Below are positions 7,131-14,998 of a DNA stretch of 53,307 nt, in pieces. The notes beneath the pieces were generated by a model. The model made no database searches, had not been told where the DNA came from, and saw only the letters and a program-made list of their open reading frames with translations. Origin of the DNA: Deltaproteobacteria bacterium (lineage in GTDB: Bacteria > Desulfobacterota > DSM-4660 > Desulfatiglandales > HGW-15); assembly GCA_019308985.1 (NCBI GenBank), contig JAFDHB010000005.1:1-53307 (forward strand), written 5' to 3'. The position numbers and the translations under genes were made by a program. The first letter of the stretch is position 1. The number at the start of each line of letters is the position of its first letter.

Positions 7131-8474
7131 TTATGAATCAACATCCCTGGGGTACGTAATGTTGTACCTGTCGATCTTTCGATAAAGGTTTCTGAGGCTG
7201 ATCCCCAGAATTCGGGCCGCCCGGGTCTTGTTACCACAGGTGCTTATCAAGGCCTGTCTAATGTGATCCTTCTCAAGTTCAGCCAGGGTCTTGGTTTTTT
7301 TACTGCTGATCTCGCCGGCATGAAAAGGCAGGTGTTCCACACCGATTTGGATACCAGAGGAAATTAGAGCAGCCACTTCCAGGGCATTTGCGAGTTCGCG
7401 AACGTTCCCCGGCCAATCATAGTTGGTCATTTCTCTGAGGGCGGGGTTGGTCAGCTTTTTCTTGGCGCCAGCCTTTTTCAAGAAATGCTCGGCCAGGACA
7501 GAGACGTCTTCTTTCCTTTCTCTTAGAGGAGGCAGCCGGAGGTTTGCAACATTCAATCGATAGTAAAGATCTTTCCTAAAGGCACCTTCCTTTACCGAGG
7601 CGCGGAGATCCTTGTTCGTGGCCGCAATCACTCTGACATCTATGTGAAGCTCCTTTTCCCCACCCAGACGCCGGAAACACCCCGTCTCAACGAAACGCAA
7701 GAGTTTCACCTGGAGGGAAGGGCTGATTTCACCCACCTCATCAATAAAGAGAGTTCCACCGTCTGCGAGCTCCACGAGCCCCTTCTTTCGTTTGTGGGCT
7801 CCACTGAAGGCCCCCCTTTCGTAGCCAAAGAGTTCACTCTCCTGGAGCGTCTCCGGCAGGGCCGCGCAGTGTATGACTATGAAAGGGCTGTCACGCCTCA
7901 AACTCCGGCGATGGATTCTGTGAGCCAGGAGCTCTTTTCCTGTGCCCGTTTCCCCTTCAATCAGCACGGTGGAGTTGGAGAGTGCTATCTTGTCTGCCAG
8001 TCTCAGCAGATCCAGCATTTTCTTGCTTTTCCCGATTACCTCGCCGTAGGGGCTCTTCAGCTTCAGCTCTTCCCGCAGGTTTACATTGCTCTCCTTCAGC
8101 GTCTTTTTTTCCCAGGCCTTTTGCACGAGAACTTCCAGCTCGGAGAGTTTGCAAGGCTTGGTGAGGTAGTCGTAAGCGCCTGACTTCATGGCTACGATTG
8201 CTGAATCTATTGTCCCGTGGCCGGTGATGACAATCACCTGCACGGTCTCATCCTCTCGCTTGATCTTCTTTAGGAGGTCAATGCCGTCCATACCGGGAAG
8301 CTTTATGTCCACCAGAGCGACGTCATAGGGATTCCTTTCAATCGCGGGCAAGGCCTCTTCGGCGGAAGCAAATGAATCCACGGAACTCCCTTTCCGGGAA
8401 AGTCTCTTGTGGAAAAGGCGGCGGAGCGGGTCCTCGTCCTCCACAATAAGTATGCGTTTCTTGTTGTTCATCAT
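7131..8474 (-). CDS. Sigma-54-dependent response regulator (NtrC family)
   Basis: This 447-residue protein has a receiver domain (acidic pair near 12-13, phosphoacceptor Asp56, Thr84, Lys106), a sigma-54 AAA+ domain and a C-terminal Fis-type helix-turn-helix (KTRAARILGISLRNLYRKI). The Walker A GETGTGK lies at 174-180, the sigma-54 contact loop GAFSGA at 221-226 and the Walker B LFIDE at 242-246. All residues needed to activate a sigma-54 promoter are present. It starts four bases after the stop of the sensor kinase gene, so the two form an operon. The -24/-12 promoters at 11254 and 14644 are its obvious targets; that link is inference from position. Confidence 0.95.
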   Translation of the reverse strand: MMNNKKRILIVEDEDPLRRLFHKRLSRKGSSVDSFASAEEALPAIERNPYDVALVDIKLPGMDGIDLLKKIKREDETVQVIVITGHGTIDSAIVAMKSGAYDYLTKPCKLSELEVLVQKAWEKKTLKESNVNLREELKLKSPYGEVIGKSKKMLDLLRLADKIALSNSTVLIEGETGTGKELLAHRIHRRSLRRDSPFIVIHCAALPETLQESELFGYERGAFSGAHKRKKGLVELADGGTLFIDEVGEISPSLQVKLLRFVETGCFRRLGGEKELHIDVRVIAATNKDLRASVKEGAFRKDLYYRLNVANLRLPPLRERKEDVSVLAEHFLKKAGAKKKLTNPALREMTNYDWPGNVRELANALEVAALISSGIQIGVEHLPFHAGEISSKKTKTLAELEKDHIRQALISTCGNKTRAARILGISLRNLYRKIDRYNITYPRDVDS

Positions 8475-8478
8475 TGCA

Positions 8479-10977
8479 TCATTCCGATCGGTGTGAAGCC
8501 CCTGAGTTCCCTTCTGCGGTTTCCCATCTATAGGGCAACGAAACTACAAAATTTGTAAATTTCCCCTCGCGAGTGTGCACCTCGATATTTCCCCGGAGCT
8601 TTTTCATTATCCGCTGGCAGATGGAAAGCCCGAGGCCTGTCCCTCTGCCCGGAGCCTTGGTGGTGAAAAAGGGGTTGAAAATATTCTTCAGGTGCTTGCG
8701 GGGGATTCCCCTCCCATTGTCCCTGAAACTAATCCTGATGAAACCATTTTCACATCTGGAAACGATTTCCAGGACCCCCCTTGGTCCCTTTGCTGTCACG
8801 GCATCAAGAGCATTTTTCAAGATATTGAGAAAGACCTGCTGGACTTGGGCGGGGTTGGTTTCCACCAGGGGCATGTCCGGCTGAAAATCCTTGATGATTC
8901 TCGTACCGCAAGCCTTGATGTCAGGTTCGAGAAGCAAGAGCGTCTTTTCCAATAGGTTGTCCAACCTGGTGGGAACGATCTCGAACTCTCCCTGCCTGGC
9001 GAAATTCAGCAAGTCCATTGTGATCTCGCTGCACCTCTGACTCTGCTCAATAATGGTGGCCAGGGCCTCTTTCATCTCATCGAGCTCATTCGGGCCCAGG
9101 ACCCTCCTGTCCTGTATCAGGTCGAGCATGTCCTCAGCATATCCCGCAACAGAGGCCAAGGGGTTGTTGATCTCGTGGGCTACTCCGGATGCGATCTCTC
9201 CGATCGCAGCCAGCTTGCTGGCTTCAACCATTTGCTTTTCCAATCTCTTGCGTTGAGTAATATCACGACCAATGATATGGAGCCCATAGACCTTGTCCCC
9301 TTTCCTCACCACGGTGATGCTGAGTTCCACGGGCGTGCACTTCCCCCGGGTCCCCGTGAGCTCCACTTCATATGGCAGCAGCTCCTGCCCATCAATGACC
9401 TGCCTTATCTTTTCACGGAAAAGGGACCTCATGCGCCCTGGCATGAAGTGGCTGAGGGACATACCCTCAAGAGACTGCCAGTCCGTCTCAAGTATCCTCA
9501 AGGTTCTATTGTTGGCAGCCAAAATCCGGCCCCTCAGGTCAGTAAGACAAATACCGTCCTGGGCCGTTTCGAACAGGTTCCGGTAACTGATTTGAATTCT
9601 TTCCCTGTCCGTGATGTCTTCGTGGAGCAAGATGATCCCGGAGACTTGAGAAGATTCGTCCAGAAGGGGGATGGCTTTGAGGTTGAGGACGATACCGGTT
9701 CCACCAGGAATCTTGAAAGAAAGCCCCTTCTGCTCGACCTGGTCCCCTGTGTTGAGGACGGATCTCAAGAGGCTGAGCCGTCGAGAATTCGCAAAAGGGT
9801 GTCTTATCTGATCGATCCTTTTGCCCAACACATTCTTGCTGCTGGTGTGAAAGATCTCCTCCATCTTCCGGTTCCAGGTCTGAATCCTGAGCTCATAGTC
9901 AAGAACCATGATGCCTTCAGTGATACTCTGAATAATATTTTCATTGTAGTTCTTAAGATAACTTACCCGTTGAGCCGCCAGGGTCTTTTCCGTCGTGTCC
10001 TCGACGATACACAAAAGGCCATCACAACTACCCCTCGAAGTCTTGAGCGGAATCCCCTTGGCCCCAATAAACCGCCTGCTGCGGTCAAGGCTGTCCAAGG
10101 GGCAATCGGCCACCTCAAACCTGAGGCCTTGAAGCCCCTTTTCAAGATAGCTCATAAGCTCGAGTGAAAAACTGTCAGCCAGTGAAGAAATAGGCATCCC
10201 CACCAGCTTACCCTTCCCTATCCCAAAGATTCTGGACATCGCAAGATTTGCAGACGTGATCTCACCCTTTGCATTAAGCGTGAAAATTCCCACGGGCGCG
10301 TTCCTGAGGATCCTCTCATTGAACCGGTTTGCTTCATGGATTTGGCGTGTCTTCTCCCACACCCTCTCCCTTAGCTGTTCTTGGATTGATTTTCGGGGCC
10401 CGGGAAGTTCGTAACCTTTGCTGATGAGGGTGTCTTTGGTTCCTATGATGAACCGGCACTGCCCATCGCCCTTGGCAAGACAAGATACTTCCACGCAATC
10501 CAACTCATTCTCAAGTCCAGTCCCCGCGTAGCGGTGAGTTACCTGCATGAAACCAAGGATTATCCCGCGCGAATAATGGCATACCGGTCTTCGTGGTCTG
10601 CTTCTCTTACGTTGAGAGATCCACCCCTCCACGGAACTTTCGCAAATAATCTTTGCCCACCCTGCTTCCCAGTCCAACTCTTCCACTTTGAAATAACCAA
10701 ACCCCCCGTCGGTAAATACCGACAGGCCGTCCACAAATCCCTTTGGACCGGGTTGGATCCTGCCGCTTTGAAGCATGGGCTCCAGAAAGGAGAGACCTCC
10801 CTTGATACCGGCCTGGGAGATAAGATAGCTCGCATTCTCGCCAACTTCCTTCTTGATCACCTTTTGGAGAATGTGAAAGCCCTGTAGGAGATCGAACATG
10901 ACCATCCGGGTTCGACCGACATTGAGCCACCCTTTCTTGCGGTAGTAAACGATTTCGATTGGTTTCTTGTGGGCCAT
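8479..10977 (-). CDS. Hybrid-free sensor histidine kinase with XylR-N/V4R and PAS domains
   Basis: The 832-residue protein begins with a XylR_N/V4R-type sensory region (about 20-180) whose end shows the pattern CLAKGDGQCRF typical of V4R domains. A coiled linker and three PAS domains follow (starting near 220, 348 and 467). Next come a HisKA dimerisation domain with His601 in GVAHEINNPLA and a HATPase domain with N, G1 (DNGRGIP) and G2 (GTGLGLS) boxes. There is no membrane segment, so it senses a cytosolic ligand. V4R domains of XylR, DmpR and TbuT bind aromatic effectors, so an aromatic or similar hydrophobic signal is likely. The ATG at 10977 is preferred over a TTG four codons earlier, which has no ribosome site. 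It is divergent from the TRAP genes it probably controls. Confidence 0.93.
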   Translation of the reverse strand: MAHKKPIEIVYYRKKGWLNVGRTRMVMFDLLQGFHILQKVIKKEVGENASYLISQAGIKGGLSFLEPMLQSGRIQPGPKGFVDGLSVFTDGGFGYFKVEELDWEAGWAKIICESSVEGWISQRKRSRPRRPVCHYSRGIILGFMQVTHRYAGTGLENELDCVEVSCLAKGDGQCRFIIGTKDTLISKGYELPGPRKSIQEQLRERVWEKTRQIHEANRFNERILRNAPVGIFTLNAKGEITSANLAMSRIFGIGKGKLVGMPISSLADSFSLELMSYLEKGLQGLRFEVADCPLDSLDRSRRFIGAKGIPLKTSRGSCDGLLCIVEDTTEKTLAAQRVSYLKNYNENIIQSITEGIMVLDYELRIQTWNRKMEEIFHTSSKNVLGKRIDQIRHPFANSRRLSLLRSVLNTGDQVEQKGLSFKIPGGTGIVLNLKAIPLLDESSQVSGIILLHEDITDRERIQISYRNLFETAQDGICLTDLRGRILAANNRTLRILETDWQSLEGMSLSHFMPGRMRSLFREKIRQVIDGQELLPYEVELTGTRGKCTPVELSITVVRKGDKVYGLHIIGRDITQRKRLEKQMVEASKLAAIGEIASGVAHEINNPLASVAGYAEDMLDLIQDRRVLGPNELDEMKEALATIIEQSQRCSEITMDLLNFARQGEFEIVPTRLDNLLEKTLLLLEPDIKACGTRIIKDFQPDMPLVETNPAQVQQVFLNILKNALDAVTAKGPRGVLEIVSRCENGFIRISFRDNGRGIPRKHLKNIFNPFFTTKAPGRGTGLGLSICQRIMKKLRGNIEVHTREGKFTNFVVSLPYRWETAEGNSGASHRSE

Positions 10978-11147
10978 CCTGTCACCCAAAAAGGTCTTGG
11001 ATTAGGGTGCATAAATCAGGTTCAAGAATGTCAAGGGTGGGGCACCATGGATCTTAGCAAAGGCGGCTCGGTCCCGTCAACCCCGACCCGCTTTCTGTCA
11101 CCTCTCTCCGCTTATCCATAATAGTCGCCGGCAAGAACGAGAATCGA

Positions 11148-11159
11148 ATAGCCGGCTAT
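11148..11159. promoter_or_regulatory. Perfect 12-bp palindrome, candidate activator binding site
   Basis: ATAGCCGGCTAT is a perfect palindrome about 100 bp before the -24 element of the sigma-54 promoter. Partial look-alikes occur close by (an ATAGTCGCCGGC stretch near 11121 and CATAGCGG near 11170). The spacing suits an upstream activating sequence for the NtrC-type regulator encoded at 7131-8474. Binding is not shown. Confidence 0.45.
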
Positions 11160-11253
11160 GCCAATTTGTCATAGCGGAAATTTCCCTTGGCATTAGATCT
11201 TCAAAATGGGACAGGATTTTGCTGCAATTTTAGCTTGTTATAAACATGTGAGT

Positions 11254-11273
11254 CTGGCATGAGAGTTGCTTTA
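11254..11273 (+). promoter_or_regulatory. Sigma-54 (-24/-12) promoter of the TRAP operon
   Basis: CTGGCATG followed by AGAG and TTGCTTTA matches the sigma-54 consensus at all but one conserved base. The GG (11256-11257) and GC (11268-11269) are exactly 10 bp apart, as required. It lies about 170 bp upstream of dctP and downstream of the candidate activator site. The sigma-54 regulator gene is the nearest regulator. Confidence 0.85.
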
Positions 11274-11287
11274 CAAAAGAGACGTAA

Positions 11288-11340
11288 AATCCGGCCTCCA
11301 CCCATGTAGGACCCAAGAGCAGTGAGGCCTGGATTTTTTT
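11288..11340 (+). terminator. Terminator-like hairpin in the dctP leader
   Basis: AATCC-GGCCTC (11288-11298) pairs with GAGGCC-T-GGATT (11324-11335), leaving one bulged T, and the stem runs directly into seven Ts (11334-11340). This is a good intrinsic terminator shape. It lies between the sigma-54 promoter and the dctP start, so transcripts would have to pass it. That suggests attenuation or end-protection of an upstream RNA. Confidence 0.6.
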
Positions 11341-11441
11341 GGGGAATCTCAAGATGGTGGGAGGAACATGCGGCAGAGACCTCTTAACCTGGCGTTAACC
11401 CACCCTAACTTTCAAACATCAGAGAAGAGAGGAGGTTCGGT

Positions 11442-12442
11442 ATGAAGAAAAGAGCAAGTTTTTTTCTGACCATTCTGGTTACGGTGACCCTTGCTTTAGG
11501 GACAGTGGGCCTGTCAGTGGTGATGGCCGAGCCCGTTGTGTTCAAGGCCGTGGCCTTTCTGCCCACAAATAATGTGATTATTAAGGGCTTTAAGATCTTT
11601 GCAGAAAAAATCAACGGCAAATTTGGAGATTCAATAAGAATTGAGCTTATTGGTGGCCCAGAAGTAACCCCTCCCTTTCAGCTCCACGAGGCTGTAAGAA
11701 ACGGTGTCATAGACATGGCCCTCACTTCATGCGGGTATTATCCCTCTCTGCTGTGGGAGGCCCAGACCGCGATGTTCACAAACAAGAACTACAAGGAGAT
11801 AGCCCAGACCGACTATTTCAACATTATGAGTAAGATGCATAAGAAAGTGGGCCTTGTGTGGCTGGGCGCCGGGACATTCAACATGGTCTTCCACCTTTAC
11901 ACAAATCCCAAGATAAATAGTCCTAAAGATTTTGCAGGCAAGAAGATCCGGGTGTTTCCTCCCTTCCTCCCTTCATTCCTTTAATAAAGGCCCTTGGCGC
12001 GGTGCCCATCAACCTGCCCATGGGGGATATTTACACCGCCATGGAGCGAGGGGCTGTTGACGGGTTTGTCCAGGTGCACAACGGGTTTGTAAAGGACTTT
12101 AGCTGGCATGAGGTAACCAAGTATGTTATTGACTATCCCCTTTACGAAGCAACCGCCGTTGTTTTGGCTAATCCTAAGAAATGGGCACAGGTGCCGGCCA
12201 GTGTGCAGAAAAAGATAATAGATTTCAAGGCAATGGTGATTGATCCTGCCATTTATGAATATTACGAAAAAGAAAACGATAAAGACTGGCAATTGATGAT
12301 AGATAAGGGCGTCAAGCCCATCAAGTTTTCAAAGGCAGAAGGGGATGCCTTCCTCAAGTTGGCTTACGATGCCGCCTGGGATCGGGTGATAAGCAAGTCG
12401 CCTGAGCTGGGGCCGAAGCTTAAAAAAATGCTGGTAAAATGA
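11442..12442 (+). pseudogene. dctP: TRAP transporter solute-binding protein DctP, frameshifted by an 8-bp tandem duplication
   Basis: Both halves match a DctP-family periplasmic binding protein of a TRAP transporter. The first half has a signal peptide ending near VVMAEP and runs to GKKIRV before a stop at 11982-11984. The second half, in another frame, continues with IKALGAVPINLP and the MGDIYTAMERGAVDG motif typical of DctP. At the break, CCTCCCTT occurs twice in tandem (11958-11965 and 11966-11973). Removing one copy restores a continuous frame of 330 residues, a normal length. The gene is therefore broken by a recent 8-bp duplication, or switches by slippage, or contains a sequencing error. 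The start has a strong AGAGGAGG ribosome site. Its permease partners dctQ and dctM downstream are intact. Confidence 0.9.
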
Positions 12443-12554
12443 CCCTGGTGATATTCGGAAGGAAACCATTCCGCACTCCTTTGCCAAAACCGAGGCCGAG
12501 AGGTGTGGAAGCACCCTTTGTTTTGAATCATGGAGCCGGAAATACTTATCGCTT

Positions 12555-13070
12555 ATGAATGCTGGACTCTTTCAGAGAGCGGGTAACGGCTTTGACAAGG
12601 TCGTAGATGCCTTCATTTTCCTCGGAGCCCTTATCCTTGCTTTTCTCATGATCTCAGTCTGCTGGGACGTTCTTGCAAGAACCTTCCTGGGACGGCCCCT
12701 CACCTGGGTGCTCGAATTCACCGAGTACGGTCTCCTTTACATGACCTTCCTATGCACGGCCTGGGTATTGAAGAATGAGGGCCACGTGACAAGCGATCTA
12801 TTGCTCGTGAGGCTCAGTTCCAAGGCCCAGGCTCTTTTGACCATGGTGACGTCGATCCTGGGGGCCGCCCTGTGTCTCCTGCTCACATGGTACGGGGCAA
12901 GCGTAAGCCTGGAAAAGCTGAAAATGGGAGCATTTCAGCCAACGGCCATCCAGCCCCCTGATTTCCCAATATTTGTTATTATTCCAATAGGCTTTTTACT
13001 TCTTTTCATTCAATTCCTGCGAAGGACCTCCAAGAACTACAGGGCATGGAAGGCACCTGGGAAAATTTGA
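12555..13070 (+). CDS. dctQ: TRAP transporter small permease DctQ
   Basis: This 171-residue protein has four hydrophobic segments (about 19-39, 53-75, 88-112 and 134-156), the usual topology of the DctQ subunit. The WVLEFTEYGLLYMTFL stretch matches the conserved second helix region. It links the binding protein to the large DctM permease in TRAP secondary transporters, which use ion gradients to import organic acids. It lies between dctP and dctM in the same direction. The ribosome site is weak. Confidence 0.88.
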   Translation: MNAGLFQRAGNGFDKVVDAFIFLGALILAFLMISVCWDVLARTFLGRPLTWVLEFTEYGLLYMTFLCTAWVLKNEGHVTSDLLLVRLSSKAQALLTMVTSILGAALCLLLTWYGASVSLEKLKMGAFQPTAIQPPDFPIFVIIPIGFLLLFIQFLRRTSKNYRAWKAPGKI

Positions 13071-13107
13071 GTTTCAAGAAGCGCGTCAAAACTGAGGGGT
13101 AGGAATC

Positions 13108-14418
13108 TTGGAATGGTGGCTGCTCTTGCTCGTGATTTTCGGTTGCTTCATCCTTTTGATGCTGACCGGCTTTCCCATTGCCTTCGCATTTTTGGCCATA
13201 AACATCGTTGGTGCCTTCTTCTTGTGGGGAGGACAATCCGGATTCAGACAGCTGATCCTGAGTATCTTTGAATCGGTGACCTTCTTTGCCCTTCTCCCCG
13301 TCCCACTCTTTATCCTGATGGGGGAAGTGCTTTTCCATTCCGGCATGGGTACCAGGATGCTCGATGCCCTTGATGCGTTCTTGGGGAAAATGCCTGGGAG
13401 GTTGAGCCTCGTTGCAGTTGCAGGAGGTGTCCTCGTCGCCGTATTGTGTGGCAATACCTGGGCTTCTACTGCCATGCTCGGTTCCATGCTGGCACCAGAG
13501 ATGCGCAGACGGGGATACCATAAGGCAATGGCCCTAGGGCCCATCATGGGAGGGGGGGCCTTGGCCATTATCATTCCCCCGAGCGGAATGTCCGTGGTTC
13601 TGGCCACCCTGGCCGGAATATCTGTGGGGGGGCTCCTGATTGCAGGGCTGGTCCCGGGGCTGGTAATGGCAGGGCTTTTCGTAGTCTACATCGTTGGGCG
13701 ATGTATTGTTCAGCCCGGTGTGGCTCCTGCCTATAGGATCCGTCAACTAACATTGATAGAGAGGTTTACGCCCCTGGTCAAATACGTATTGCCCTTGGGT
13801 ATTATCGTCTTTTCCGTGATAGGTCTCATGCTCCTGGGCCTCGCAACGCCTTCTGAATCCGCCGCATTCGGCGTGATGGCGACCTTTGTTTGCGCAACCC
13901 TTTACAGGGGACTCACTTGGGACGTGATGAGGAAATCGTTCACAGGCACAATGCGCACCACGACCATGATCCTCATGATCTTTTGCGGCTCAACTGCCTT
14001 CAGCCAGGTTCTATCCTTCTCAGGGGCTACAAAGGGAGTGGTTAATCTTGCCGTACATCTGCCCATTCCCCCTATCGCACTCTTGATTTCAATGATGATG
14101 GTTGTGATGTTCTTGGGCATGTTCATGGACCAACTGAGCATCCTGATGATAACTTTGCCCATATTCATGCCCGTTTGTCAGGCCCTTAACTGGGATCCCC
14201 TGTGGTTCGGGCTGATGCTCCTCATAAACATGTCCATTGCGAATCTTTCTCCCCCTTTTGGAATAGAACTGTTCGTCATGAAGGGTGTCTCACCCCCTGA
14301 TATATCCATGGGCGATGTATATCGTGCTTCAGTCCCGTTCATTTTGATGGAGGTCATGGTGATTGCTCTTGTTATCATAGCCCCGCCGCTGGCCACATGG
14401 CTGCCGGGAGTAATGTAG
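13108..14418 (+). CDS. dctM: TRAP transporter large permease DctM
   Basis: This 436-residue protein has about twelve hydrophobic segments and DctM-family landmarks: an early LTGFPIAFAF stretch, GSMLAPEMRRRGYHKAMA, the IIPPSGMSVVLATLAGISVGGL segment and a late NLSPPFGIELFVMKGV motif. It is the transport channel of the TRAP system. The start is a TTG at 13108 preceded by a GAGGGGTAGGA ribosome site. It lies 37 bp after dctQ. With dctP broken, the transporter may lack its own binding protein unless another DctP can serve. Confidence 0.92.
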   Translation: MEWWLLLLVIFGCFILLMLTGFPIAFAFLAINIVGAFFLWGGQSGFRQLILSIFESVTFFALLPVPLFILMGEVLFHSGMGTRMLDALDAFLGKMPGRLSLVAVAGGVLVAVLCGNTWASTAMLGSMLAPEMRRRGYHKAMALGPIMGGGALAIIIPPSGMSVVLATLAGISVGGLLIAGLVPGLVMAGLFVVYIVGRCIVQPGVAPAYRIRQLTLIERFTPLVKYVLPLGIIVFSVIGLMLLGLATPSESAAFGVMATFVCATLYRGLTWDVMRKSFTGTMRTTTMILMIFCGSTAFSQVLSFSGATKGVVNLAVHLPIPPIALLISMMMVVMFLGMFMDQLSILMITLPIFMPVCQALNWDPLWFGLMLLINMSIANLSPPFGIELFVMKGVSPPDISMGDVYRASVPFILMEVMVIALVIIAPPLATWLPGVM

Positions 14419-14734
14419 ATCCCCGGATTGGAAGATAATTGGTGGCTGATATTTACGTTCTTGGAGATGAATGCCATTTTGACATACCTGGGAAAAAGCG
14501 CTTTCCCATAGAGATCAGGGCCCTTAGAGGTTCTTGTTAAGCTTCCCGTATGTCACTATGTCATGGTTCTGGCTGATAGCCACGGATACTTGAAATGGAG
14601 CAGGGAATATCTCCTGTTTTCACCATGTTATTTTCACCCAGCATGGCATCTTTATTGCAGAGGCAGACTCGAGACGAGAGCAAATTTCCGAGCCCTCTCC
14701 GGGCACGTGAATTTTTCTGATTCGAAGGCTGTTC
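14419..14734. other. Gap between dctM and the carboxylase genes
   Basis: These 316 bp hold no convincing gene; a 61-codon open frame from 14563 overlaps the next gene and looks like chance. The notable content is the sigma-54 promoter match at 14644-14659. No clear terminator for the TRAP genes is visible, so read-through into the carboxylase operon is possible. Confidence 0.5.
14644..14659 (+). promoter_or_regulatory. Sigma-54 (-24/-12) promoter of the carboxylase operon
   Basis: TGGCATC, four bases (TTTA), then TTGCA gives the GG (14645-14646) and GC (14657-14658) pairs exactly 10 bp apart. It lies about 75 bp before the zinc-ribbon gene. Its core resembles the promoter before dctP (both TGGCAT and TTGC), supporting shared control by the V4R two-component system. 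Confidence 0.78.
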
Positions 14735-14944
14735 ATGGGAAGAGGTAATTCTGCATCGGATCGAGTTACAAAGGACCAGGGCCTGAAAGGAGAGGTCTAC
14801 TACCAGTGCAAGAGCTGCAATTTTGTACTGAAGCAGGAAAGGTCAGATCCTCCACCCTCCTATTGCCCACAGTGCGCCGTCAACCATGTCAGGGGCGAAA
14901 TGGCGCTAATGGAGGAGTATTCTGAGGAGAGCAATAATGAATGA
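14735..14944 (+). CDS. Small zinc-ribbon protein, possible carboxylase accessory subunit
   Basis: This 69-residue protein has a central QCKSC and a second CPQC pair about 20 residues later, the four cysteines of a rubredoxin- or zinc-ribbon-like knuckle. The ends are acidic and polar. It directly precedes the HyuA-like gene, 54 bp apart, and follows the sigma-54 promoter. Acetone and acetophenone carboxylases have small zinc-binding subunits encoded with their HyuA/HyuB-like subunits, so this could be the matching gamma-like subunit. That is inference from size, cysteines and position. Confidence 0.65.
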   Translation: MGRGNSASDRVTKDQGLKGEVYYQCKSCNFVLKQERSDPPPSYCPQCAVNHVRGEMALMEEYSEESNNE

Positions 14945-14998
14945 TACTTGTTGACCCCGTGGACACTATCATTTTCTACAATAGAGGAGGTTGATTCA

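Noticed and set aside
14563..14748. Plus-strand 61-codon gene upstream of the zinc-ribbon gene
   Set aside because: Overlaps the sigma-54 promoter and the start of the zinc-ribbon gene and has no recognisable features.
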